A stretch of 64,000 nucleotides of DNA from contig DJYF01000050.1 of assembly GCA_002450035.1 (NCBI GenBank), forward strand, positions 1 through 64,000, given 5' to 3'. Each line of letters starts with the position of its first letter. The stretch's first letter is position 1. This stretch comes from Caryophanales bacterium UBA6985. Lineage in GTDB: Bacteria; Bacillota_I; Bacilli_A; RF39; UBA660. Of this stretch, positions 23,911-35,379 are shown in pieces. The notes below the pieces were generated by a model. It saw only the letters and a program-made list of their open reading frames with translations. It made no database searches and was not told the DNA's origin. The position numbers were made by a program, and so were the translations under genes.

Positions 23911-25024
23911 CATTTAAATCTCTAATAATAGAGGCTTTATCCATATCACGACCAATGAAGACAATCTTATTCATTTTATCTCCAAGTTCAGGATCCCAAG
24001 CATCTTTAACATCAGGATTATATTTTAATATGTCATCTCTTTCTTCTTTAGGCATATCTATAATCCAAGAGCCAATACTTCTTAAAACTTTTTGTTTTCC
24101 TATTTTTTCAAATATTACACATTCATTATCAGTTTCCCTAGTCCAAACATATCCTTTAGCTCTAATAATATTCTTAGAGTATTTTTCAATAACATCTTGA
24201 AACTTATCTAAATCAAATTGTTTTCTATTATAGTAAACAAATGTAGTAATACCATATTCTAAAGCTTCTCCTTCTTCCTCTTCTTCAGGATTTTCTAACA
24301 ACTCAATCCATCCAGCAGAAGCACTTGCTTTATCAAAGTTAAAGTTATGAGTATCAAGTATCTTTTCATTAGGTATTTCAGAATAATCTGTTTCAATTAT
24401 TTCAGCATTAGGTTGAAGAGTTTTAATAACACTTCTTACTTTTCCTAATTCTTCCTTATCTACATCACTTACTTTATTAATAACTATTTGATTACAGAAT
24501 TCTATTTGTTCAATTAATAGTTTTTCTAAGTCATCTTCTCCAACTTCACTATTAATTAGAGCATCTCCTGCACTAAATTCATCAACTAGTCTTTTTGCAT
24601 CAACAATAGTTAAAACATTATCTAAATAACAAATTCTAGGAACTCCATAACTTTCAGAAGTTTGTTCCATAATAGAAATTGTTTGAGCAATTGGTAATGG
24701 TTCACATATACCACTTGCTTCAATAATTATATAGTCAAATTCATCTTTGCTAGCAAGTGTACTAATTTGATCTACTAAATCTTTCTTTAAAGTACAACAA
24801 ATACAACCATTCGATAAAGGTACTACATCTCCTTTATCTTCTTGTTTAATATATCCACTTTTAAGAACTAATTCTTCATCAATATTAACTTCACCTATAT
24901 CATTAACAATTAATGCTATTCTTTTATCTTTATTCTTTTTTAAAATATTATTGATTAATGTAGTCTTACCTGATCCTAAATAACCAGTAATAACTAAAAT
25001 TGGTACTCCGCTATCGCTTAACAT
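23900..25024 (-). CDS. CobW/COG0523 GTPase, putative metal chaperone
   Basis: 374 residues from ATG 25024, chosen because AAAGGGAGTG lies just before it. The N-terminal G domain carries Walker A GYLGSGKTT, the metal-binding CxCC motif in NGCICCTLKKDL, the switch segment IIIEASGICEP, and NKVSD for guanine recognition. A C-terminal CobW_C domain occupies about residues 255-360. These GTPases deliver zinc or other metals to client enzymes. A zinc-binding hairpin of His residues, often seen in zinc-specific members, is absent. The neighbouring adenosine deaminase is a zinc enzyme, so it is a possible client; that is inference. Confidence 0.88.
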   Translation of the reverse strand: MLSDSGVPILVITGYLGSGKTTLINNILKKNKDKRIALIVNDIGEVNIDEELVLKSGYIKQEDKGDVVPLSNGCICCTLKKDLVDQISTLASKDEFDYIIIEASGICEPLPIAQTISIMEQTSESYGVPRICYLDNVLTIVDAKRLVDEFSAGDALINSEVGEDDLEKLLIEQIEFCNQIVINKVSDVDKEELGKVRSVIKTLQPNAEIIETDYSEIPNEKILDTHNFNFDKASASAGWIELLENPEEEEEGEALEYGITTFVYYNRKQFDLDKFQDVIEKYSKNIIRAKGYVWTRETDNECVIFEKIGKQKVLRSIGSWIIDMPKEERDDILKYNPDVKDAWDPELGDKMNKIVFIGRDMDKASIIRDLNDAL

Positions 25025-25083
25025 AAGTACACTCCCTTTCACTAAGTTATAATTTTAAATTAAAAAGAGTAATGTGTCAAACA

Positions 25084-25992
25084 TTATTCTTTTATTGATT
25101 TAATAGCATCTTTTATTACTTTTATTGAAGCATTATATTTAGCTCTTTCTCTATCTGTAAGATTAATAGAAATATTTTCTTCTACACCATTCTTACCAAT
25201 AATAGCTGGATAACTAATATAAACATTATTTTTCTTATCATATCTAGAAACTGAAATGATTCCGTGTTCATCATTAAGAATCGCATTGGTAATTCTTACT
25301 AAACACTCACCTATGCCATAACAAGTAGCACCCTTTTTATTAATTATTTCATAAGCAGCATTACGTACCTTGTCCTCAATTTCTTTCATTTCTTCTTTAC
25401 TTATATAATTCTTAATATTTTGAGGCCCAATATTAAATGTACTCCAAGGAACAAATTCAGAATCTCCATGTTCACCAATTACATATCCATGAATACACTT
25501 AGGACTTATATTTAATTTTTCTCCAAGTAAAAATCTTAATCTTGCTGTATCAAGAGAAGTTCCTGTTCCTATTACTCTATTATCAGGTAGTTTTGAGTAT
25601 CTAAAAGTTAAATAAGTCATTACATCTAAAGGATTAGTTGCAACGATAAATATGCCTTTAAAACCACTTTTCATTACTTCGCTAACAATAGACTTAAATA
25701 TCTTACTATTCTTATTAATAAGATCCATGCGTGTTTCTCCAGGGGCTTGAGCAGCACCTGCAGCAATGACTACAATTGTTGCATCCCTGCAATCTTTATA
25801 GTCTCCAGCATAAATCTTCATCTTATTAGGAGCAAATGGTAAACAATGGTTTAAATCCATTGCTTCTCCTTCAATTCTATCTTTATTTAAATCAACTAGT
25901 ACAAGTTCCTTTACTTCTGTTTTTTGGTTAAGTAAGCAATATGCATAACTCATACCAACATTACCACAGCCAATAATAACTACCTTATTCAT
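25084..25992 (-). CDS. ldh: L-lactate dehydrogenase
   Basis: 302 residues. The Rossmann motif is IGCGNVGMSYA, the NAD-binding acidic residue follows in LVDLN, and the active-site loop reads AAQAPGETRMDL. The Gln in that loop marks lactate rather than malate specificity. The catalytic His is in GEHGDSE, with the partner Asp in the segment TSLDTARLR. It would regenerate NAD from glycolysis by reducing pyruvate, consistent with fermentative metabolism alongside pyk. The SD is GGTGG. A weak hairpin around 25063-25090 may terminate it. Confidence 0.92.
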   Translation of the reverse strand: MNKVVIIGCGNVGMSYAYCLLNQKTEVKELVLVDLNKDRIEGEAMDLNHCLPFAPNKMKIYAGDYKDCRDATIVVIAAGAAQAPGETRMDLINKNSKIFKSIVSEVMKSGFKGIFIVATNPLDVMTYLTFRYSKLPDNRVIGTGTSLDTARLRFLLGEKLNISPKCIHGYVIGEHGDSEFVPWSTFNIGPQNIKNYISKEEMKEIEDKVRNAAYEIINKKGATCYGIGECLVRITNAILNDEHGIISVSRYDKKNNVYISYPAIIGKNGVEENISINLTDRERAKYNASIKVIKDAIKSIKE

Positions 25993-26034
25993 ACTACCAC
26001 CTATTATAATTATAGCATTTAAGGATTATAATAA

Positions 26035-26058
26035 AAAGAAAGTAAAACTACTTTCTTT
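26035..26058 (-). terminator. Terminator of the 76-residue gene
   Basis: A 10-bp stem (AAAGAAAGTA / TACTTTCTTT) and T-rich 3' side on the minus strand, just beyond the stop at 26064. Confidence 0.8.
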
Positions 26059-26063
26059 TATTA

Positions 26064-26294
26064 TTAGAATCCTCTTCTTCTTTGTGCTCTATTCTTTGGT
26101 TTTTGAGCATCCTTTGAAGCAACAAATTCTATTCCAACTCCAGCAAAGTTATCATTAACTTCACTTGCAATATAACTATTATCATCTACAAATCTTATAG
26201 GATTTGTATTAACTACTCCTGCTTCTAATGCAACAACTGTTGCAAGAACAAATTGTAATTCTTTATATCTTTTAATTCTTTTATTTCTTTCCAT
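26064..26294 (-). CDS. Small protein of unknown function
   Basis: 76 residues from ATG 26294, preceded by GGAGGG at the right distance. The N-terminus is basic (MERNKRIKRYKELQ), followed by a hydrophobic stretch (FVLATVVALEAGVV) too short and interrupted to be sure of a membrane helix. The C-terminus is strongly basic (KNRAQRRRGF). It lies alone between ldh and rpoC, with its own extended -10 promoter and terminator, so it is very likely expressed. No family is recognised. Confidence 0.6.
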   Translation of the reverse strand: MERNKRIKRYKELQFVLATVVALEAGVVNTNPIRFVDDNSYIASEVNDNFAGVGIEFVASKDAQKPKNRAQRRRGF

Positions 26295-26314
26295 CTTCGA
26301 CCCTCCATGAAACA

Positions 26315-26323
26315 ATTATAACA
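26315..26323 (-). promoter_or_regulatory. Extended -10 promoter of the 76-residue gene
   Basis: Perfect TGTTATAAT on the minus strand, 20 bases before the ATG at 26294 and only a few bases after the rpoC terminator. Confidence 0.65.
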
Positions 26324-26327
26324 CAAA

Positions 26328-26350
26328 AAAAGGAATCTAAGATTCCTTTT
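26328..26350 (-). terminator. rpoBC terminator
   Basis: A 10-bp stem (AAAAGGAATC / GATTCCTTTT), a three-base loop and T run on the minus strand, directly beyond the rpoC stop. Confidence 0.9.
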
Positions 26351-26352
26351 TA

Positions 26353-29300
26353 TTATTCTTCAGAAGTTTCTTCTTCAGATACCTCAGTAACACTTATATC
26401 TTCATCTTCATCATCAGATAAGAATTCATGTTCAAGTACTTCAGAAGCATCATCACTTAAGAATTCATGTTCAAGTTCAATTCCAACATTTGCATATTCT
26501 CTTGCACCAGTACCAGCAGGTATTAGTTTACCAAGAATAACGTTTTCCTTAAGACCCTTAAGTGTATCTACTTTACCTCTAATAGAAGCATCAGTTAATA
26601 CTCTTGTAGTTTCTTGGAATGATGCAGCAGATAAGAATGAACCAGTTTCTAATGCACTCTTAGTAATACCAAGGATAATTGGTTTTCCTGAAGCAGGAAC
26701 ACCACCTGCCATTACTACTGGTTTATTAGCATCTTTAAATTCATTCATTGATACTGTTAATCCTTCAACAAGTGTAGAATCTCCACCATCAAGAACTTTA
26801 ACTCTATTAATCATACGAGAAGCGATAATTTCGATATGTTTATCTGAAATATCAACACCTTGTGATTTATAAACTTTTTGAACTTCCTTAAGAATATAAT
26901 TTAGAGTTGTAACTCTGTCTGTAACATCAAGTAATTCTTTTGGAGAAATAGTACCTTCAGTAATTCTTTCACCAGCTTGAATTTCGCTTCCAACTTCTAC
27001 TCTTAATTTAGCTTCATATAATGTAGTATGCTCTTTAGATACTGAATCGTTACTTACTGTAACTTTCCATTTACCATTAGCATTTTCAATCTTAGTAACT
27101 TTACCAGTTACTTCAGAAATAGTAGCTTTACCTTTAGGATTACGAGCTTCAAATAATTCTACAACTCTTGGTAAACCTTGAGTGATATCTTCAGCTCCGG
27201 CAACACCACCTGAGTGGAATGTACGCATTGTTAATTGTGTACCAGGTTCACCGATTGATTGTGCAGCCATTACACCAACAGCTTCACCGTTTTCAACGAT
27301 TTGTCCAGTAGCAGGGTTTTCACCATAACACTTACGACATACACCTTCTCTAGATTGACAAGTAATTGCTGATCTAATTTCAACAGATTTAATACCTGCT
27401 TTAACAATCTTCTTAGCAATACTTGGAGTAATGTATTCATCTTTATCAACGATTACATCTTTAGTTTCAGGATTTACTACCTTCTTAGCAGCAAATCTAC
27501 CAGTAATTCTATCTGATAATGATTCAATTACAGAACCATCTTTTTCATCGATTAAATCAAATACTTGTAATCCTGAAATGCAATGACAATCTTCATCACG
27601 AATAATTATATCTTGAGATACATCAACAAGTCTTCTTGTTAAGTATCCTGAGTCAGCTGTTCTTAACGCTTTATCGGCATTACCCTTACGAGTACCATGT
27701 GTATTCAAGAAGTATTCATTAACTGTTAATCCATCAACAAGTGATGAAGTAATAGGAATTTCAACTGTTGAACCATCTGGTTTAGCCATAAGTCCACGCA
27801 TACCAGCCATTTGTCCGAATTGGTTAACAGATCCACGAGCACCAGATTTCATCATCATGAAAATTGGGTTTTCATTAGCTAACTTATCAGATAAATCAGC
27901 AAATTCACCGTGAACATCTTTAGTAGCCTTCATCCAAACATCACATACAGAATTATATCTTTCTTCTTCAGTTATAAGACCACGTTTAAATTGTTTGTTA
28001 ATCTTATCAACTTTTTCTTGTCCATCAGCTAAGATAGCTTGTTTCTTAGTTGCAGGAGTAATATCATTCATTGAGAATGTAATACCAGCGATTGTTGAGA
28101 ACTTAAATCCTGTATCTTTTAACTTATCTAGCATAATACTAGTTTCAGTTGTTTTATATCTCTTATAAACTTCAGCTATACAAGAGTTTAAATTTTTCTT
28201 AGTGAATGCACCAGTTAAAGGCATTTTAGCGATTTCAACTGGAATATTTGTACCCATATCTAAGAAATAATTCATTGGAGTTATTCCTTCGATATTATCT
28301 TTACTAGGTTCATTTAAATATTGGAATGAATCTGGGAAGATTTCATTATATTTAATCTTACCAATTGTAGTTACAAGATATTTATCTTGAACATCATCTA
28401 AGAATAACTTATGAGTAAATGATCTAACAGGAATAGCAATTCTTGTTTGTAGATCCATTTCTCCTCTTTCATAAGCCATTAATGCTTCATTAGCATTCTT
28501 AAATACTCTACCTTCAGATGTACCATAAGGTTTCTTATGTCCATCTTCTTTGTAGTTGTATTTTTCAACTTCTTCAGTTTTAGCTTTAGCTTCTTTTTCA
28601 GTTTCTAAAACTTCTATAGTACCAGTAATATATACATCTTTAGTATCTTTAAATACTAATGAATATTCATATTTACCTGGAGTTTTAACGTCTACATTAG
28701 ACATATCAACATCAAGTGCATCAACGATGTAATCGATTGTCATATCACTTTCAATAAACTTAATATAATCTTTAGGATCACTTGAAAGTTTAGCTCCTTT
28801 GCCAACGAATAAATCTTTAGCTTTACGAGTCATTTCCATAGTGATGTAATAGTTTCCTAATACCATATCTTGTCCAGGAGTAACAATAGGTTTTCCATTT
28901 GCTGGAGATAAGATATTGTTAGATGCAAGCATTAAAATTCTTGCTTCAGCTTTAGCTTCTTCAGAAAGTGGTACATGGATAGCCATTTGGTCACCATCGA
29001 AGTCAGCATTAAATCCAGTACAAACAAGTGGATGTAATCTTAAAGCCTTACCAGGAACAATTTTTGGTTCAAATGCTTGAATACCAAGTCTATGAAGTGT
29101 AGGAGCACGGTTAAGTAAAACTGGATGTTCAACAATAACCTCTTCTACGATATCCCAAATAGAGTCATCTCTATTATCAATTAACTTCTTAGCACCTTTA
29201 ATATTGTGTGCAAGACCTTTTTCAACTAAACCATTGATAACATGTGGTTTGAATAATTCAACAGCCATTTCTTTTGGTAATCCACATTGGTACATTTTTA

Positions 29301-30348
29301 ATCCAGGACCAACTGCGATAACTGAACGACCAGAATAGTCAACACGTTTACCAAGTAAGTTTTGTCTGAAACGTCCTTGTTTACCTTTAAGCATTGAACT
29401 TAAAGATTTAAGAGCTCTACCAGAAGCATTAGTAATACTTCTACCTCTTCTACCATTGTCGAATAATGTATCAACAGCTTCTTGTAACATTCTCTTTTCG
29501 TTTTGAACGATAATTGAAGGAGCTCCTAATTCAAGTAACTTCTTAAGTCTGTTATTTCTATTGATAATTCTTCTATATAAATCATTTAAGTCAGAAGTAG
29601 CAAATCTACCACCGTCTAATTGAATCATAGGTCTTAAATCTGGTGGAATAACTGGAATTGCATCTAGTACCATCCATTCAGGTTTATTTCCTGATTCTTC
29701 AAATGCAACAAGACAATCAAGTCTCTTAACGATTCTAATTCTCTTTTGACCATTAGAACCTTCAAGTTCCTCTCTTAATTTTGCTATTTCAGCAGAAACA
29801 TCTACCATAGAAAGTAATTCTTTGATTGCCTCAGCACCCATGCCTACTTTAAAAGTATCTCCATATTTTTCATAATATGCTCTGTATTCTTTATCAGAAA
29901 GCATTTGTTTGAATTCAAGTGGAGCTGTTCCTGGATCAATTACTACATAACTTACGAAATATAGTACTTCTTCTAGGTCTCTTGGAGACATATCTAGAAC
30001 TAGACCCATCTTAGATGGAACACCTTTAAAGAACCAAATATGAGAGCATGGAGAAGCAAGTTCAATATGTCCCATACGTTCTCTACGAACTTTAGAACTT
30101 GTAACTTCTACTCCACATCTATCACATATAACATTTTTATATCTAAGTCTCTTGTATTTACCACAAGAACATTCGAAATCTTTTGAAGGTCCAAAAATCT
30201 TTTCACAGAATAGACCATCTCTTTCAGGTTTTAAAGTACGGTAATTGATAGTTTCAGGTTTAGTAACTTCACCATAAGACCATTCTCTGATCTTTTCAGG
30301 GCTAGCTATACTAATTCTTATACCATTAATTTTATTAACATCTATCAT
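26353..30348 (-). CDS. rpoC: RNA polymerase beta' subunit
   Basis: 1331 residues. The N-terminal zinc site is [13 protein letters not shown]...CDRCG, the catalytic Mg motif is NADFDGDQM, and the second zinc cluster lies around [13 protein letters not shown]. The trigger-loop region follows at [22 protein letters not shown]. The C-terminus adds a short acidic tail containing two copies of LEHEFLSDD 13 residues apart. The ATG overlaps the rpoB stop by one base. Only the tail is unusual; I saw no large lineage insert. Confidence 0.98.
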   Translation of the reverse strand: MIDVNKINGIRISIASPEKIREWSYGEVTKPETINYRTLKPERDGLFCEKIFGPSKDFECSCGKYKRLRYKNVICDRCGVEVTSSKVRRERMGHIELASPCSHIWFFKGVPSKMGLVLDMSPRDLEEVLYFVSYVVIDPGTAPLEFKQMLSDKEYRAYYEKYGDTFKVGMGAEAIKELLSMVDVSAEIAKLREELEGSNGQKRIRIVKRLDCLVAFEESGNKPEWMVLDAIPVIPPDLRPMIQLDGGRFATSDLNDLYRRIINRNNRLKKLLELGAPSIIVQNEKRMLQEAVDTLFDNGRRGRSITNASGRALKSLSSMLKGKQGRFRQNLLGKRVDYSGRSVIAVGPGLKMYQCGLPKEMAVELFKPHVINGLVEKGLAHNIKGAKKLIDNRDDSIWDIVEEVIVEHPVLLNRAPTLHRLGIQAFEPKIVPGKALRLHPLVCTGFNADFDGDQMAIHVPLSEEAKAEARILMLASNNILSPANGKPIVTPGQDMVLGNYYITMEMTRKAKDLFVGKGAKLSSDPKDYIKFIESDMTIDYIVDALDVDMSNVDVKTPGKYEYSLVFKDTKDVYITGTIEVLETEKEAKAKTEEVEKYNYKEDGHKKPYGTSEGRVFKNANEALMAYERGEMDLQTRIAIPVRSFTHKLFLDDVQDKYLVTTIGKIKYNEIFPDSFQYLNEPSKDNIEGITPMNYFLDMGTNIPVEIAKMPLTGAFTKKNLNSCIAEVYKRYKTTETSIMLDKLKDTGFKFSTIAGITFSMNDITPATKKQAILADGQEKVDKINKQFKRGLITEEERYNSVCDVWMKATKDVHGEFADLSDKLANENPIFMMMKSGARGSVNQFGQMAGMRGLMAKPDGSTVEIPITSSLVDGLTVNEYFLNTHGTRKGNADKALRTADSGYLTRRLVDVSQDIIIRDEDCHCISGLQVFDLIDEKDGSVIESLSDRITGRFAAKKVVNPETKDVIVDKDEYITPSIAKKIVKAGIKSVEIRSAITCQSREGVCRKCYGENPATGQIVENGEAVGVMAAQSIGEPGTQLTMRTFHSGGVAGAEDITQGLPRVVELFEARNPKGKATISEVTGKVTKIENANGKWKVTVSNDSVSKEHTTLYEAKLRVEVGSEIQAGERITEGTISPKELLDVTDRVTTLNYILKEVQKVYKSQGVDISDKHIEIIASRMINRVKVLDGGDSTLVEGLTVSMNEFKDANKPVVMAGGVPASGKPIILGITKSALETGSFLSAASFQETTRVLTDASIRGKVDTLKGLKENVILGKLIPAGTGAREYANVGIELEHEFLSDDASEVLEHEFLSDDEDEDISVTEVSEEETSEE
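26420..26476 (-). repeat. Two-copy 39-base repeat in the rpoC 3' end
   Basis: An 18-base string beginning AAGAATTCATG recurs at 26420-26437 and 26459-26476. It encodes the duplicated peptide LEHEFLSDD in the acidic C-terminal tail of beta'. Confidence 0.8.
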
Positions 30349-33300
30349 TATTCTTCCCCTCCTTCAAAATCTTCCATTTCTTCTAAATCTTCGATTGAAG
30401 GTTCTTCGTCGTCAAAATCTTCATCGTCGTATTCATCCATCTCATCTTGATCTTCTTCGTCAACATTAGTTGGAGTTGAATTTTCATAATCTTCTTCAGC
30501 ATCTACTGGTACAAGTGATTCTCTAGGTTTAACTTCACCAGTATTAGCATCTATTTCATCTACAGTAACAATATCTTCAGCGTTTTCTTCATTTTCAAGT
30601 TCTTTTAAATCATGAATTTGATTGTCTTCACCAATCATTTCAACATTTAATCCAAGAGCTTGTAATTCTTTGATTAATACTCTGAATGATTCTGGAATAC
30701 CAGCTGTAGTAATATTTTTACCTTTAACTAAAGCTTCATAAACCTTAACACGTCCTAAAACGTCATCAGATTTAACAGTCATCATTTCTTGAAGAACATG
30801 AGCAGCACCATAAGCATATAATGCCCAAACTTCCATTTCACCAAATCTTTGACCACCAAATTGAGCTTTACCACCAAGTGGTTGTTGAGTAACTAAACTG
30901 TAAGGTCCAGTTGAACGAGCATGTAACTTATCATCAACCATGTGATGTAACTTAATCATGTACATAACACCAACAGATACTCTGTTTTCGAATGGTTCAC
31001 CAGTTCTACCATTGTATAACCAAGTCTTACCATCATGATCCATTCCAGCTTCATCCATCATTTCATAAATTTCATCTATTGTAGCACCATCAAATACTGG
31101 AGTTGCACAATAAACACCTAATTTTTGAGCAGCCATTCCTAAGTGTAATTCAAGAACTTGTCCTAAATTCATACGTGAAGGAATACCTTGTGGATTAAGT
31201 ACGATATCTACTGGAGTTCCATCTGGCATGTATGGCATATCTTCTTCAGGTAATATAAGTGATACAACACCCTTATTACCATGACGACCAGACATCTTAT
31301 CACCAACTTGTATCTTACGTTTTTGAACAATGTATACTCTTATAACTTTAGATACACCAGCAGGTAATTCATCTGAATTTTCTTTAGTATAAATCTTAAC
31401 ATCATGAACAATACCACCTGCACCATGTTGAACTCTTAGTGAAGTATCTCTAACTTCTCTAGTCTTTTCACCAAAGATTGCATGTAATAATTTTTCTTCT
31501 GAAGTTAATTCTTGAACACCTTTTGGAGTTACTTTACCAACAAGGATATCTCCATCTTTAACTTCTGTACCGATTCTAATAATACCATCAGCATCTAGAT
31601 TCTTTCTTGTTTCTTCAGAAACATTAGGAATATCTCTAGTAATTTCTTCAGGTCCTAATTTAGTATCTCTACAGTCAATATCATAGTGTTCAATATGTAA
31701 TGTAGTAAATGAATCATCTTTAACTAAACGTTCATTTAATACGATAGCATCCTCGTAGTTATAACCGTTGCAAGTCATGAATGCAATAGTCATATTTCTA
31801 CCAAGAGCAAGTTCTCCTAAGTTAGTTGAAGGTCCATCAGCAATAATTTCACCTTTATGAACTTTATCTCCAGCGTTAACAATTGGAGTATGGTTAATGC
31901 TTGAGCAAGCATTACTTCTTTCAAATGATGCTAAATGATATGTATCTTTACCATCTTTTGTTTTAACAATAATCTTTTTACCGTCAGCATATTCAACTAC
32001 ACCATCATTCTTACAAACGATAACTTCACCTGAGTCTCTTGCTGCAATGTATTCAACACCAGTACCAACTCTTGGAGCTTCTGTTCTAAGTAGTGGAACT
32101 GCTTGACGTTGCATGTTTGAACCCATTAGGGCACGAGTAGCATCGTCGTGTTCAAGGAATGGAATAATTGAAGTTGTAATAGCAGTAATTTGCGCAGGAG
32201 ATACATCAATAAAGTTAATCTTTTCTTTAGATGCAATTACGTCATCTCCATTTAAACGACATACTGTACTATCAACAATAATATTATTATTTTCATCCAT
32301 TGGAGTTGTTGCTTGAGCGATATAATAATCTGCTTCTTCATCAGCTGTTAAATAACAAATTTCATCAGTAACATGGCAATCAACAACTTTTCTATATGGA
32401 GTTGTAATGAAACCATATTCATTAATCTTTGCATATCCAGATAAAGAAGTAATAAGACCGATGTTTGGTCCTTCTGGTGATTCGATAGGACAAATTCTAC
32501 CATAGTGAGATACGTTAACGTCACGTACTTCTACACCAGCTCTATCTCTTGATAAACCACCAGGTCCAAGAGAAGATAAACGTCTCTTATCAGTTAATTC
32601 AGCAATTGGGTTAATTTGATCCATGAATTTTGATAATTGAGATGAACCAAAGAATTCTTTTAATGCTGCAGTAACTGGTCTTATATTAATTAAAGTTTTT
32701 GGAGTCATGGCGTCTAGTTCTTGAGTAGTCATTCTTTCACGAATAACTCTTTCCATTCTAGTTACACCAACTTTAAATTGATTTTGAACTAATTCTCCTA
32801 CTTGTCTAACTCTTCTGTTTCCTAAATGGTCGATTTCATCAACATTACCAAATCCAGCAAGTAGATTTAAGTAATATGATGTAGCAGCGTATACATCTGG
32901 AATAGAAAGTCTTCTTAAATCAGTAGTAGTGTCTCCACCAATGATTGTAATAGTCTTCTTTTCATCGTTTGGATCAACAATCTTAACAGTTTGGATTTTA
33001 TTATATTGATCTAATTCTTCATTAATAGTTACTTCTTTAATATTGTAACCATTAGCAAATGCAGGTCTAAGTGTTTCAAGTAAAGTCTTGTCAACAACTG
33101 TACCCTTTTCAGCAAGAACTTTTCCGTCAACTTTGATTGTTTCAGCAAGTGTTTGACCTAAAAGTCTATCTAATACATTTAACTTCTTGTTAAATTTATA
33201 ACGTCCTACTTTAGCTAAGTCATATCTAAATCTATCAAAGAATCTAGTTATGATTTGGTTCTTAGCAGAATCAAGTGTTGCAGGTTCACCTGGACGTAAT

Positions 33301-34019
33301 TTTTCATATATTTCAATTAATGCTTCGTCAGTATTCTTTGTTGAATCTTTTTCAAGAGTATTTTTAATGAATTGGTTATCTTCACCGAACATTTCTAGAA
33401 TCTCTTCGTCAGAAGATAAACCTAAAGCTCTTAAGAAAGTAGTAGCTGCAACTTTTCTAGTTCTATCAATTCTGATATAAACTACATCTCTTGCATCTAA
33501 TTCGTATTCAAGCCATGTACCATGGTTAGGGATAATCTCACCTGATACAACTGGGCGGCCATTTTTATCTATATCTTTTGAAAAATAGATAGCTGGGCTT
33601 CTGATTAATTGTGATTGGATTAAACGTTCAACACCATTAATGATGAATGTTCCTGCTTCAGTCATCATTGGAACGTCACCTAAGAACACTTCTTGTTCTT
33701 TAACTTCTCCTGTTTCATTTAAGAATACACGAGCTTGAACCTTTAAAGGAGCTGAGTATGTTACCATACGTTCCTTAGATTCTTTCACGTCATATCTAGG
33801 TTCACCAAATGAATATGAATCGAATGCTAAAGAAACTTTTCCTGTGAAACTTTCAATAGGAAAAATATCTTTGAAGACTTCATCGATACCTTCTTTTAGG
33901 AATCTGTCATATGACTCAGTTTGAATTGCTAGTAAATCAGATAACTCTAATATACTATTTGTCTTAGAGAAGTTTCTTCTTTCTCTAAAGTCACCAAATT
34001 TTTGAACTTTGTATGACAT
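30348..34019 (-). CDS. rpoB: RNA polymerase beta subunit
   Basis: 1223 residues. Landmarks: the rifampicin region with [30 protein letters not shown], noted here by its core FMDQINP and [26 protein letters not shown]; the [10 protein letters not shown] active-site loop; and [19 protein letters not shown]. After residue 1140 a long acidic tail of about 80 residues ([20 protein letters not shown]) extends beyond the usual end. A consensus promoter sits between ybxB and this gene. No ribosomal protein genes adjoin it, unlike in B. subtilis, although ybxB is kept. Confidence 0.98.
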   Translation of the reverse strand: MSYKVQKFGDFRERRNFSKTNSILELSDLLAIQTESYDRFLKEGIDEVFKDIFPIESFTGKVSLAFDSYSFGEPRYDVKESKERMVTYSAPLKVQARVFLNETGEVKEQEVFLGDVPMMTEAGTFIINGVERLIQSQLIRSPAIYFSKDIDKNGRPVVSGEIIPNHGTWLEYELDARDVVYIRIDRTRKVAATTFLRALGLSSDEEILEMFGEDNQFIKNTLEKDSTKNTDEALIEIYEKLRPGEPATLDSAKNQIITRFFDRFRYDLAKVGRYKFNKKLNVLDRLLGQTLAETIKVDGKVLAEKGTVVDKTLLETLRPAFANGYNIKEVTINEELDQYNKIQTVKIVDPNDEKKTITIIGGDTTTDLRRLSIPDVYAATSYYLNLLAGFGNVDEIDHLGNRRVRQVGELVQNQFKVGVTRMERVIRERMTTQELDAMTPKTLINIRPVTAALKEFFGSSQLSKFMDQINPIAELTDKRRLSSLGPGGLSRDRAGVEVRDVNVSHYGRICPIESPEGPNIGLITSLSGYAKINEYGFITTPYRKVVDCHVTDEICYLTADEEADYYIAQATTPMDENNNIIVDSTVCRLNGDDVIASKEKINFIDVSPAQITAITTSIIPFLEHDDATRALMGSNMQRQAVPLLRTEAPRVGTGVEYIAARDSGEVIVCKNDGVVEYADGKKIIVKTKDGKDTYHLASFERSNACSSINHTPIVNAGDKVHKGEIIADGPSTNLGELALGRNMTIAFMTCNGYNYEDAIVLNERLVKDDSFTTLHIEHYDIDCRDTKLGPEEITRDIPNVSEETRKNLDADGIIRIGTEVKDGDILVGKVTPKGVQELTSEEKLLHAIFGEKTREVRDTSLRVQHGAGGIVHDVKIYTKENSDELPAGVSKVIRVYIVQKRKIQVGDKMSGRHGNKGVVSLILPEEDMPYMPDGTPVDIVLNPQGIPSRMNLGQVLELHLGMAAQKLGVYCATPVFDGATIDEIYEMMDEAGMDHDGKTWLYNGRTGEPFENRVSVGVMYMIKLHHMVDDKLHARSTGPYSLVTQQPLGGKAQFGGQRFGEMEVWALYAYGAAHVLQEMMTVKSDDVLGRVKVYEALVKGKNITTAGIPESFRVLIKELQALGLNVEMIGEDNQIHDLKELENEENAEDIVTVDEIDANTGEVKPRESLVPVDAEEDYENSTPTNVDEEDQDEMDEYDDEDFDDEEPSIEDLEEMEDFEGGEE

Positions 34020-34069
34020 CTTTTCACCCCAATACTATAGTAATTTTGAGAAATATTTCCACCAAAAAA

Positions 34070-34113
34070 AGAAATAAGTCACCAACATAAAATTATACTA
34101 GCAACTTATTTCT
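34070..34113 (-). terminator. Long-loop terminator after ybxB that contains the rpoB promoter
   Basis: Minus-strand arms AGAAATAAGT (34104-34113) and ACTTATTTCT (34070-34079) form a perfect 10-bp stem with a 24-base loop, followed by seven T. The loop contains TATAAT and the 5' arm lies in the promoter spacer. Transcripts from upstream carry both arms and should terminate; those starting at the internal promoter lack the 5' arm and should escape. Confidence 0.75.
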
Positions 34114-34120
34114 ACGTCAA
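34092..34120 (-). promoter_or_regulatory. rpoBC promoter
   Basis: TTGACG (34115-34120), exactly 17 bases, TATAAT (34092-34097): the best promoter in the window. The -35 begins three bases after the ybxB stop codon. Confidence 0.88.
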
Positions 34121-34123
34121 CCC

Positions 34124-34717
34124 CTAAATACAGCGAAAAATCAAAAAACCTTTGCTTTTTTCAACTATTTCTACGGAATAGATATCTTCAAGTAATTTTG
34201 CCACAGTTAAGGCTCCGTGATTCTTTCTCATAACAAACCAAACTTCACCGTTTTGATTTAAGTGTTTCCTTGCTCCTCTTAGAAATTCTAAAACAGTTTC
34301 TCTACCAGTTCTAATAGGAGGATTTGTAATAATTACATCATACTTATCTTTTACTTCAGAATATATATTTGATTCAAATACCTTAGCATTATTGATTTTA
34401 TTATTCTTAATATTCATACCAGTTAAATGAACTGCTCTTTTATTAACATCAACCATGGTAGTAATGCATCCTTTTATCTTAGCAAGACTAAGTCCAATAA
34501 AACCATATCCACATCCAACATCTAAAAGAGTTACTCCACTTTTACCTTTTTCAATATAAGTTTCAATTAAAAGTCTTGATCCATAATCAAGTTTATCTTT
34601 AGAAAACACCCCTAAGTCAGAAGTAAACTCTATAGTAATATCTTTGTAATTATAATTAATCTTTCTAGTTTCACTTTTTAAATCAGCATTATTAGTAAAA
34701 TAATGTTCTGCTTCCAT
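34124..34717 (-). CDS. ybxB: RsmC-like rRNA methyltransferase (YbxB family)
   Basis: 197 residues with a Rossmann methyltransferase fold. The SAM-binding motif is LLDVGCGYGFIG, the acidic motif II is MVDVN, and the N-methyltransferase catalytic motif NPPIRTG follows. This is the small, single-domain form related to RsmC (16S rRNA m2G1207). In B. subtilis ybxB lies directly upstream of rpoB, as here, which supports orthology. The start has AGAGGTGG. Terminators on both sides make it a one-gene unit. The exact rRNA target is inferred. Confidence 0.85.
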   Translation of the reverse strand: MEAEHYFTNNADLKSETRKINYNYKDITIEFTSDLGVFSKDKLDYGSRLLIETYIEKGKSGVTLLDVGCGYGFIGLSLAKIKGCITTMVDVNKRAVHLTGMNIKNNKINNAKVFESNIYSEVKDKYDVIITNPPIRTGRETVLEFLRGARKHLNQNGEVWFVMRKNHGALTVAKLLEDIYSVEIVEKSKGFLIFRCI

Positions 34718-34763
34718 TTAGCCACCTCTTTTTTGTTTAGTTATTATAATATAATTTTTACAT

Positions 34764-34789
34764 AAAAAAAAGAGATTGTTAAGCAATCT
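34764..34789 (-). terminator. greA terminator
   Basis: Stem AGATTG / CAATCT with a five-base loop and eight T on the minus strand; it spans the stop codon at 34779. Confidence 0.8.
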
Positions 34790-35249
34790 TAGCAATCTTT
34801 ATTTCGTATCCTCCACCATTTGGTAGATTAACAGTAACAACTTCTCCTTCTTTATGACCATATAGTGCTTCACCGATTGGAGATTCTTTAGAAATCATGT
34901 TGTTGTCTACATCAACTTCTGTAGTACCAACAATCTTATAAACTTCTTCTTCATCGTCATCAACAAAGTTAACAGTAACTGTTGAACCAAGTCCAACTTC
35001 ACCTTCAACCTTTTCAATAATATTAACATTATCAACTATATATTCAAGTTCTTTAATTCTAGCCTCAGTTTTTGCTTGCTCGTCTCTAGCAGCATCATAG
35101 TCAGCGTTTTCAGATAAATCACCTTGTGCTCTAGCATCTTTAATTGCTTGAATAATTCTAGGTCTTTCTACTTCTCTTAAATTTTTTAATTCTTCTTCTA
35201 CTTGTGCTAAACCCTCAGCTGTTAAATCAATTTTCTTTTTATTTGACAT
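34779..35249 (-). CDS. greA: Transcript cleavage factor GreA
   Basis: 156 residues from ATG 35249 (MSNKKKIDLTAEGL), chosen because AAGGAATG precedes it and GreA proteins are 157-158 long. An N-terminal coiled coil holds the acidic tip (ENADYDAARDEQ), which reaches into the polymerase secondary channel to stimulate cleavage of backtracked RNA. A C-terminal FKBP-like domain carries VNFVDDDEEEVYKIVG and SPIGEALYGHKEGEVV. A TTGACT-17-TAACCT element upstream suggests its own promoter. It ends the block colinear with the B. subtilis yrr genes. Confidence 0.95.
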   Translation of the reverse strand: MSNKKKIDLTAEGLAQVEEELKNLREVERPRIIQAIKDARAQGDLSENADYDAARDEQAKTEARIKELEYIVDNVNIIEKVEGEVGLGSTVTVNFVDDDEEEVYKIVGTTEVDVDNNMISKESPIGEALYGHKEGEVVTVNLPNGGGYEIKIAKIA

Positions 35250-35379
35250 CGCAATCATTCCTTTTTTCATATAAATTTTTGTTTGTTATCAAACTTACTT
35301 TTAAAAGGTTACACCATTTTCAGCTAAAAGTCAAACAAAACAGTTTATTTTAAGTGTTAAAGTACTCATTTTATACATT

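Noticed and set aside
25084..25992. Malate dehydrogenase instead of lactate dehydrogenase
   Set aside because: The substrate loop has Gln (AAQAPGETR) where malate enzymes have Arg.
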